Of a stretch of DNA of 19,254 nucleotides, positions 6,514 through 12,431 are shown piece by piece. This DNA comes from UBA1206 sp041672465 (GTDB taxonomy: Bacteria; Bacillota; Clostridia; Oscillospirales; CAG-382). How positions within the stretch are numbered: position 1 is the stretch's first letter; each line of letters starts with the position of its first letter. Made by a program: the position numbers and the translations under genes. A model generated the notes under the pieces. That model did not search any database and was not told where the DNA came from. It saw only the letters and a program-made list of their open reading frames with translations. Location of the stretch: NCBI GenBank assembly GCA_041672465.1, contig JBAYZO010000032.1, positions 1 to 19,254 on the forward strand, written 5' to 3'.

Positions 6514-6789
6514 CTAAGTGTTGACCGAATCCTTAAGACCCTTACCCGCCACGAAAACCGGGGCTTTTGACGCGGGGATTTTAATTTCCTCAAGCGTTTT
6601 GGGGTTTCTGCCTATTCTTTCGCCCCTCTCTTTAACTTTAAAAGAACCAAAACCGGCTATTTGCACTTTTCCGCCTTCGGCGAGATCTTTTTGGATCGCC
6701 GCGAAAACCGCGTTCACGGCAGCCTCGGCCTCTTTCTTTTTAAGGTTAGCCTGATCCGCGACTACTTCGATAAGATTTGTTTTGTTCAT
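6514..6789 (-). CDS. hup: DNA-binding protein HU
   Basis: Histone-like nucleoid protein that bends DNA as a dimer. The 91-residue product is full length. It begins MNKTNLIEVVADQANLKKKE; the core GGKVQIAGFGSFKVKERGER and the DNA-binding arm GRNPKTLEEIKIPASKAPVF with its intercalating Pro are present. The ATG at 6789 has a GAAAGGAG site. Its own promoter (6821-6849) drives it and probably rqcP. Insertion of an HU gene between mazG and yabO is common in Clostridia. Confidence 0.97.
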   Translation of the reverse strand: MNKTNLIEVVADQANLKKKEAEAAVNAVFAAIQKDLAEGGKVQIAGFGSFKVKERGERIGRNPKTLEEIKIPASKAPVFVAGKGLKDSVNT

Positions 6790-6820
6790 ATATGAACTCC
6801 TTTCTTTTGATTGCCTGCAT

Positions 6821-6849
6821 AGTATAGCATGGTTTTTTTATTTTCGCAA
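6821..6849 (-). promoter_or_regulatory. SigA-type promoter of the HU gene
   Basis: TTGCGA (6849-6844, 4/6) and TATACT (6826-6821, 5/6) are separated by exactly 17 bases and lie 31 bases upstream of the HU start. The spacer holds an A-run, which often raises promoter strength. Confidence 0.65.
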
Positions 6850-6897
6850 TAGTATTTTTAACTTTTTTTGCTAAAATGTCCTTTATTATCAGCACTT

Positions 6898-7602
6898 TTA
6901 AGCTTTTTCGCCGGCTTTGGCGGCATCTATAAACCTGTCGGCCTCGCGATAGAGCGCTTCTTCCGCGTCAAAGCCTTTTTGTCTTAATATGTTGGTGACG
7001 CTAAAGATGATTTTCGCGGCGGCGGTCACAAACTTTTCTGTGTCATTTTCGCCTTTTAATTCCTCCGCGAGAAGTGTTACCGCGCCGATTTCCTCTTCGA
7101 TTGTTTTTTCTTTTATAAGCCCCGCCGACTTTTCAAGGGCTTTTTTCGCCCTCATAAGCGCGGGGAGGGAGGGGGGAATCCCGTCAAAGGCGGAAAGACG
7201 GGATTTTTTGGTTTTCTTCTTTATTGTTTCCCAGTTTTCCAGCACCTCGCCTACGCTCCCGACGACGGTTTCCCCGAAAATATGAGGGTGACGGACAATA
7301 AGTTTACGGCATATCCCGTCGCAGACGTCGTTAATATCAAAATCCCCGCTCTCGGAGGAAATTTTAGCGTGGAAGACCACCTGAAGCATTAAGTCGCCGA
7401 GCTCCTCGCAAAGGAGTTCCGGGTCGTCCTTATCTATCGCCTCTACCACTTCATAGGTCTCTTCGATAAGGTTTTTCCGAATTGATTTATGGTCCTGCTC
7501 TTTGTCCCAAGGGCAGCCGGGATCCCCCCTTAAAATATCCATGATAGCGCAAAGGTCGTCAAAATCGCGGCGTTTCTTTTTTACTATTTCCAACTTTTCC
7601 AT
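6898..7602 (-). CDS. mazG: MazG nucleoside triphosphate pyrophosphohydrolase
   Basis: Hydrolyses NTPs or dNTPs to monophosphates and pyrophosphate, a house-cleaning role. The 234-residue product opens with a good MazG domain: GDPGCPWDKEQDHKSI, then the metal-binding EExxE (Glu47, 48, 51) and ExxD (Glu67, Asp70, in CEELGDLMLQVVFHAKI). The middle segment RLSAFDGIPPSLPALMRA is typical. The second, C-terminal MazG domain is short and lacks a recognisable ExxD motif: the usual EELGDLLFALVN stretch is replaced by AAAKIIFSVTN, though EEALYREADRFI remains. Unlike B. subtilis YabN, there is no tetrapyrrole-methylase domain. The start at 7602 follows AGAAGGGG. A repeat block separates it from spoVB. 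Confidence 0.93.
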   Translation of the reverse strand: MEKLEIVKKKRRDFDDLCAIMDILRGDPGCPWDKEQDHKSIRKNLIEETYEVVEAIDKDDPELLCEELGDLMLQVVFHAKISSESGDFDINDVCDGICRKLIVRHPHIFGETVVGSVGEVLENWETIKKKTKKSRLSAFDGIPPSLPALMRAKKALEKSAGLIKEKTIEEEIGAVTLLAEELKGENDTEKFVTAAAKIIFSVTNILRQKGFDAEEALYREADRFIDAAKAGEKA

Positions 7603-7665
7603 TTTTATGTTTACCCCTTCTTTTAGGAACGAAAACTTTTTATAGGTAGATTTAAATTTATTTAA

Positions 7666-7775
7666 ATTCTGTACTTACCTCTTTCAGCCAAGCCGCAAAC
7701 TTTTTGATGATAGAAATTATATTTTTTTCAATTCTGTAGTTATCTTCTTTAGCTAAACCGTAAAATTTTTGATGA
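7666..7775. repeat. Pair of 45-base direct repeats, about 80% identical
   Basis: Copies at 7666-7710 and 7731-7775 match at 36 of 45 positions and both end TTTTTGATGA. On the minus strand the left copy reads like an amphipathic basic peptide (IKKFAAWLKEVSTEF), but the nine differences fall equally on all three codon positions, and the 65-base offset puts the copies in different frames. A coding origin is therefore not supported. Confidence 0.75.
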
Positions 7776-7792
7776 TTTCGCTTTAGCGAAAT

Positions 7793-7886
7793 TGCGGTTG
7801 TCTAAACCGCAAAATCAAAAATTTTACCGCTTGAAAGATTTATCTTTCAAGCATGCGGTTGTTTAAACCGCAAAATCAAAAATTTG
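7793..7886. repeat. 33-base direct repeat, two copies at 61-base period
   Basis: Copies at 7793-7825 and 7854-7886 agree at 31 of 33 positions. Each opens with a small palindrome (TGCGGTT...AACCGCA) followed by AAATCAAAAATTT. The copies alternate with unrelated hairpins: 7775-7792 before the first, 7829-7852 between them, 7889-7908 after the second. The result is a pattern of constant module plus variable palindrome. Confidence 0.8.
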
Positions 7887-7901
7887 CCGACTTAAATTTA
7901 T

Positions 7902-9584
7902 TTAAGTCATATCGTTGTCCAGAAGCCCTTTTTTGATAAGAAAGCCGCTTATCGCGTTGCCTTTTGGAAGAAGCCTTACCTCGCTTGCCGTTATCCCCCT
8001 TGTCAAGAGAAGCCCCGCGGCGTAAATCACAACCCCCGCCCCCCCCGCGAGACACAGGGTTATAAGCGAGTTGAGTCTGCTCTCGCCGCCGAGAAAAACC
8101 CTTGACAGCGCCGCCATTCCGTAGGCTCCCGCCCCGCAGGCGGCCCCGCAAACGAGGGGCTTAAAAAACAAATTTGAAAGCGATTTGCCAAGCGACCCCG
8201 ACCGTTTTAAAAACAGCATGTTAACCGTCAGCGCCGAGGCGTAGCAGGCGACAGATGCTATCGGCGCGCCGTAAATCCCGATTTTTGGGATCGAGACAAG
8301 GCTTATTTCAAGCACAAAGAGGACAGCCACGCCGATACTTATCGATATCATCGGGAGACGCTGTCTTCCTATCGCCTGCAAAAGCGCGTTTGTGGTGGAG
8401 AGAAGCGACACGAATATTATCCCCACCGATAAAATCATAAGCGCCGTAGACGCTATGTCCACAGGAATGTAAGGCTTGCCGTTCCAGACCCGGCTTAGCG
8501 TGTCGGCGGAGCCAAAACCCACTCCGTAGATAAGCGTTATCGCGGGGCGGGCGACGGCGAGCATTCCGAAAGCGCCCGGGAGAGCCAGCAGCGCCGTTAT
8601 CCTTATTGACGAGTGTATGTAGTTGTCGGCTTGCTTTTTATTGTTAACCGCGAGGGCGGCCGAAACCGCCGGGAGGATTGATATGGCGATGGGAAAAATA
8701 AGCGTGGCGGGGAGGAGGTCTGAAATGGACAGCGTAAGCCCCGTGTAAGCGGAGTATAAATCCTCGGCGATTTCCCGCGCCACTCCGGATGAAATAAGGT
8801 ATTTGTTTATTACCAGCGTGTCTAAAAACTGCGACAAATACAGCGCGGACGAGGTTATGGTCACGGGGATTGCCACCCGGGCGAGGTTTTTTGATATATG
8901 CCCGTAGCTTTCGGTGTCCGCCGAGGTAAAGCCCAAGTGATTCTTCCCGCGCGCGAGCTTGTATAAAAAGAGAAACACAAGCGACAAAAATGTCCCGACC
9001 GTTATCCCCGAAATGGCGAACGCCGCCTGAACGACAAGCGAATATCCGGCCTGTTTGGCGAAATAAGCGGCGGAAAGCCCGAGAGCCAGTTTGGTAAACG
9101 CCTCGATAAACTGGCTGACGGCGGTGGGGACCATATTCCTAAGCCCCTGAAAATATCCTCTGAACGCCGAGGAAAGACAAATCAAAAGCAGAGTGGGGGA
9201 TATCACGCGCATGGCGAGCGCCGAATCGGCGTGTTCGGTTCTTACCGCCACAAAGTCGGCGCCGAAAAACATCGCCAGAGTAAACACAAGCCCAAGCCCG
9301 CCGAAGATAATAAGGCTTAGCCGATAGATACGTTTTATCTCAATGTTTCTGCCGAGCTTGCGGGAGGCCGCCACCATTCGGCTTATCGCCACGGGGAGCC
9401 CCGAGGTTGAAACCATGTAAAGCATGGCGTAGACTGAATAAGCGGCGGTATACACGCCGATTCCGCCCTGAAGTATATCGGCAAGGCTTTTGCGAAACAC
9501 AACGCCAATAATTTTGACCAAAAGGTTCGACAGGGATATTATAAGCGCGTCGGTTAAAAACGAGGCGGATTGTTTTTCATTCAT
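7902..9584 (-). CDS. spoVB: SpoVB/YabM-type polysaccharide or lipid flippase (MOP superfamily)
   Basis: Integral membrane protein of 560 residues with about 14 hydrophobic segments, related to MurJ, Wzx and SpoVB, which move lipid-linked cell-wall precursors across the membrane. Landmarks: the N-terminal LTDALIISLSNLLVKIIGVVFR, the AFRGYFQGLRNMVPTAVSQF motif near residue 140, the ISDLLPATLIFPIAISILPAVSAAL stretch in shortened form near 300, and a basic C-terminus. The neighbourhood before mazG, rqcP, yabP, yabQ matches yabM of B. subtilis, so the ortholog may be YabM rather than SpoVB itself. The start at 9584 lies 17 bases after the udk stop, with a weak ribosome-binding site. The stop codon lies within the boundary palindrome of the repeat block. 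Confidence 0.85.
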   Translation of the reverse strand: MNEKQSASFLTDALIISLSNLLVKIIGVVFRKSLADILQGGIGVYTAAYSVYAMLYMVSTSGLPVAISRMVAASRKLGRNIEIKRIYRLSLIIFGGLGLVFTLAMFFGADFVAVRTEHADSALAMRVISPTLLLICLSSAFRGYFQGLRNMVPTAVSQFIEAFTKLALGLSAAYFAKQAGYSLVVQAAFAISGITVGTFLSLVFLFLYKLARGKNHLGFTSADTESYGHISKNLARVAIPVTITSSALYLSQFLDTLVINKYLISSGVAREIAEDLYSAYTGLTLSISDLLPATLIFPIAISILPAVSAALAVNNKKQADNYIHSSIRITALLALPGAFGMLAVARPAITLIYGVGFGSADTLSRVWNGKPYIPVDIASTALMILSVGIIFVSLLSTTNALLQAIGRQRLPMISISIGVAVLFVLEISLVSIPKIGIYGAPIASVACYASALTVNMLFLKRSGSLGKSLSNLFFKPLVCGAACGAGAYGMAALSRVFLGGESRLNSLITLCLAGGAGVVIYAAGLLLTRGITASEVRLLPKGNAISGFLIKKGLLDNDMT

Positions 9585-9601
9585 TCTGAGTTCTCACAAT
9601 T

Positions 9602-10414
9602 TTATTTTAAAAATTCCCAAAGCAGCGACCCGTCGGGGATAAGCCCTTTGCCGAGAGCTTCGGTGCCCGAAAGAAGACCTAACAGTCCGTCCGCCATTGT
9701 CCGATAAGGGCTGTTTTCCCCCACGGCCGACAGCACTTTTTCGCCCTCTTCCTTGAAAGCCGAAATTTCATAATCAAAAAACGTGTTTATTATTTTGTCG
9801 GACACCGATTTATAAGGGTAAATATACACGGCTTCGCCTTTTTTTACGTTTTCCCAAAGGGAGAAAGTCAGCTCCGCCGACGCTTTCCTAAAGTGATAAT
9901 CCCTCACGAGCCGCCTTAGCAGTTTCGCGTCGTAGGCGCCTACGCCGTCGCCGTCGCTAACACTGCTCTCGCAGATTAGATAAACTTTATAGGCGGCGTC
10001 CCGGCTTTCATTGCCGATAAGGTCGGGGTTTAGCGCGTGGAGCCCCTCGACGATTATAAAAGTATCTTTATCGGGGGTGATAAGTCGGGGCGTTTCAAGC
10101 CGTTTCTTTTTTTCAAAGCTGAACTCGGGGACATGTGTCGGTCTCCCGTGCGAAATATCCGCCATGGTCTTTTTAATAAGCGGGATATCAAGGCATTCAG
10201 GCGCCTCATAGTCGGGGCTTTCGTCGGAGGCGAAAGGGCTGTCGGCGGGGTTGTGGTAAAAGTCGTCAAGGGATACGGTTTGCGCTTTTCCCCCCGATTT
10301 TTCTATTTCCAGCGCTATTTTTTTTGAGGTGGTGGTTTTCCCCGCGCAGGACGCGCCCGCGACAAGTATAAGCCGGTTGTTGTTTTTAACGGCTTCTGTG
10401 GCGGCGGATCTCAC
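9602..10414 (-). CDS. udk: Uridine kinase-like nucleoside kinase (P-loop)
   Basis: Phosphorylates uridine/cytidine or a related nucleoside (salvage). The protein has the Walker A motif GASCAGKTT (residues 20-28), the substrate-region VSLDDFYHNP and DYEAPECLDIPLI, the Walker B-like FIIVEGLHALNP, and LLRRLVRDYHFRKASAE (lid region). It resembles the C-terminal kinase domain of the larger TGS-domain nucleoside kinases of Clostridia, without the TGS part. The GTG at 10414 has a GAGG site 5 bases upstream. The same frame is open and protein-like back to the hemZ stop (about 21 extra codons including SYIENLERPYEEK), whereas the ATG overlapping that stop is one base out of frame, so the true N-terminus is uncertain. 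Confidence 0.85.
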   Translation of the reverse strand: MRSAATEAVKNNNRLILVAGASCAGKTTTSKKIALEIEKSGGKAQTVSLDDFYHNPADSPFASDESPDYEAPECLDIPLIKKTMADISHGRPTHVPEFSFEKKKRLETPRLITPDKDTFIIVEGLHALNPDLIGNESRDAAYKVYLICESSVSDGDGVGAYDAKLLRRLVRDYHFRKASAELTFSLWENVKKGEAVYIYPYKSVSDKIINTFFDYEISAFKEEGEKVLSAVGENSPYRTMADGLLGLLSGTEALGKGLIPDGSLLWEFLK

Positions 10415-10474
10415 TTTTTCCTCATAGGGTCTTTCAAGGTTTTCAATATATGACTTATTGATAATTATTGTATT

Positions 10475-11947
10475 TCATCCTTTCAGCAGAAATTCGCGTA
10501 TTTTTTCCTCCCCCACGCCTTTGCCGCTTTTTAGGTATTCAAAGGGATATTTTGGGAAAGCTATCCGCTCTATACGGTTTTTATCGGGGGATACGAGCTT
10601 TGTTATCGCCCCCGCGCCGCACGCGAAAACGGAAGAGGTTTCTTCCATCATCATAACATTATATACACATTCGTGGCCGGGGAGTGAAAATCCGGTGTTT
10701 TCGCCGTTCCCCACCGTTCGCTTCTGGCGGTACAGGTAATAGGGGAAATACCCTTTTTCACCAAGCAGATCCCCCGCGTGGGAAACGCATTCCCCCGCCA
10801 GTTTCCCAACCGGGTCGAACAGCCCGCCCTCGCTTTTTATAACTGAGGAATTTTTTATCGACAGGGTGTGAAGAGTTATGTTCTGGAACCCGATCCCCAG
10901 CACGTCGGTAAGGGTTTTGTGAAAAGTTTCTTTGCCGTCGCCGGGGAGCCCCGCGATAATGTCGGTGTTCACGGTGGAAAATCCCTGCTCCATCGCCATT
11001 TGCGAAGACGAAAAAAAGTCGTCGGGGGTGTGTCGCCTGCCGATAGCGTCAAGCACGCTCTTTGAGGTCGACTGCGAATTTACCGAAATCCTGTTAACCC
11101 CGCCTTTTTTAACGGCCGTCAGCTTTTCTTTTGTAATGGTGTCGGGGCGGCCGCCCTCAAACGAAAACTCGCGGAGGTTTTCGGTCGGGATGTTTTCCCC
11201 GATGGCGAAAAACAGCCGGGAAAGCTCTTCTATGCTTAAAAAAGACGGTGTCCCGCCGCCAATATATAAAGCCGCCGGGGTGAGCCCGGCTTCTTTTATA
11301 ATATCCCCGGTCAGTTTAATATCGCCGCACAGTCTTGTTATATAGTCGGGGATAAGTTTAAACAGCTTTTGATTTGAAAAAGAGACAAACGAACAGTAGT
11401 CGCATCTGGTGGGGCAAAAGGGAATTGAAATATAAACGGCGCAGTCGGTGTCCTTTACGGAAGAGAGAATTTCAATTTCTTTTTTGGCGGTGGCAATCGA
11501 GAGGAGGGTTTTTTCTTTACTCACCCCGTAGTCGTTCATAAACAGTCCCGCCACTTTTTCGCCGTCACACCCGCGCTCAAGGTAGTATTTCGCCCGTTTT
11601 ACCGGCCTTAGCCCCGTTAGGTGCCCCCAAGGGGGGACAAAGCCGAAGATTTTTTCTCCCGCCGCTAAAAACGCCTTGCCGGCAACCAGCGAGACCACAC
11701 CCGCTTTGTCGGCGGGGAGGGTGAGTTTTAGCGAGAAGCTGTTAAATTCGGCGAACGAGACGGCGTATGGCGTGGTTATTTCCGCTTTGGCGGAAAAGCC
11801 GCCGTTTTCCCCCTTGATTTTAAACGAGGCGCTTATTGTCCCGTCGTCGTTTTCGGGGAAGCTTTCGCCGGGAAAATAAATAAGGCAAAGGGATTTGAAA
11901 AAGTAATCGTTTAAAAACCCCGTGTCGTTATAAATAAAAACTTTCAT
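10475..11947 (-). CDS. hemZ: Oxygen-independent coproporphyrinogen III oxidase family protein HemZ (radical SAM)
   Basis: Radical SAM enzyme of the HemN/HemZ family, 490 residues, assigned to anaerobic porphyrin synthesis (coproporphyrinogen dehydrogenase). The [4Fe-4S]/SAM-binding CxxxCxxC motif is at Cys178, Cys182, Cys185 (PFCPTRCDYCSF). The SAM glycine motif LYIGGGTPSFLS and NTDIIAGLPGDGKETF follow, and the WGHLTGLRPVKRAKYYLERG region in the N-terminal half is characteristic of HemZ rather than HemN or HemW. The ATG at 11947 lies 5 bases after the dtd stop with no clear ribosome-binding site, implying coupling. The TGA stop overlaps an ATG (ATGA), the probable ancestral start of udk. Confidence 0.92.
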   Translation of the reverse strand: MKVFIYNDTGFLNDYFFKSLCLIYFPGESFPENDDGTISASFKIKGENGGFSAKAEITTPYAVSFAEFNSFSLKLTLPADKAGVVSLVAGKAFLAAGEKIFGFVPPWGHLTGLRPVKRAKYYLERGCDGEKVAGLFMNDYGVSKEKTLLSIATAKKEIEILSSVKDTDCAVYISIPFCPTRCDYCSFVSFSNQKLFKLIPDYITRLCGDIKLTGDIIKEAGLTPAALYIGGGTPSFLSIEELSRLFFAIGENIPTENLREFSFEGGRPDTITKEKLTAVKKGGVNRISVNSQSTSKSVLDAIGRRHTPDDFFSSSQMAMEQGFSTVNTDIIAGLPGDGKETFHKTLTDVLGIGFQNITLHTLSIKNSSVIKSEGGLFDPVGKLAGECVSHAGDLLGEKGYFPYYLYRQKRTVGNGENTGFSLPGHECVYNVMMMEETSSVFACGAGAITKLVSPDKNRIERIAFPKYPFEYLKSGKGVGEEKIREFLLKG

Positions 11948-11952
11948 TATAA

Positions 11953-12396
11953 TTATAATTCGTCGCTGTCAATAATAAGGGTCACCGGGCCGTCGTTTTC
12001 GGCCTCTATGTGCATATGCGCGCCAAAAACCCCCGCGCTCACGGGGATATAAGACGAAAGTTCCTTTTTAAACAGCTCGTACAGCTTTTCCGCGCGGTCG
12101 GCGGGGCAGGAGCGGGTAAAATCGGGGCGGTTGGTGCGGGCGACCCTGCCGTAGAGGGTAAAGTTTGAGATGACAAGGGCGCGCCCCCCGACGTCGGAAG
12201 TGGATTTGCTTATTTTACCGTTTTCGTCGCGAAATATACGCAGCTTTCCTACTTTGGAAGCGGCCTTGACAACGCTCTGCTCGGTGTCGTCCGAAGAAAA
12301 CCCCACGACGACCAAAAGACCGGCGTTTATTTCCCCCGTCACGTTTCCGTCCACACTACAGACCGCCCTGTTAACTCTGCTGACGACAGCTCGCAT
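11953..12396 (-). CDS. dtd: D-aminoacyl-tRNA deacylase
   Basis: Removes D-amino acids (and glycine from tRNA-Ala) mischarged on tRNA. The 147-residue length is typical. It begins MRAVVSRVNRAVCSVDG. The active-site segment normally SQFTLY is here SNFTLYGRVARTNRPDF, a Gln-to-Asn change with the rest kept. The C-terminal cross-subunit Gly-Pro motif is intact (AENDGPVTLIIDS). The ATG at 12396 follows AGGTAGGA. It lies directly after rel, the common Firmicute order (rel-dtd). Confidence 0.95.
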   Translation of the reverse strand: MRAVVSRVNRAVCSVDGNVTGEINAGLLVVVGFSSDDTEQSVVKAASKVGKLRIFRDENGKISKSTSDVGGRALVISNFTLYGRVARTNRPDFTRSCPADRAEKLYELFKKELSSYIPVSAGVFGAHMHIEAENDGPVTLIIDSDEL

Positions 12397-12431
12397 ATGC
12401 CAATTCCTACCTTTCGCCGCGATTTGCTCTG

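Larger units (their letters stand above)
7649..7908 (-). repeat. Composite block of palindromes and direct repeats between spoVB and mazG
   Basis: About 260 bases bounded by two near-identical 20-base AT-rich palindromes (7649-7668 and 7889-7908, 17 of 20 identical). Inside are perfect hairpins at 7775-7792 (8 bp, 2-base loop), 7792-7812 (8 bp), 7829-7852 (11 bp, 2-base loop) and 7854-7872 (7 bp). A long-range 14-bp pairing joins 7760-7773 to 7814-7827. Two direct-repeat families are listed separately. The right palindrome contains the spoVB stop codon. The 11-bp hairpin is followed, in the sense direction, by a T-rich tract and may end the cdaA-spoVB transcript. It resembles a MITE or a modular intergenic repeat; no transposase is nearby. 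Confidence 0.8.

Noticed and set aside
7658..7801. A small protein gene in the repeat block
   Set aside because: No start codon or ribosome-binding site, and the internal repeat copies differ equally at all codon positions and lie in different frames.
7649..7908. CRISPR array
   Set aside because: Only two copies of each repeat, the spacers are themselves palindromic, the repeats contain hairpins of differing sequence, and no cas genes are present.
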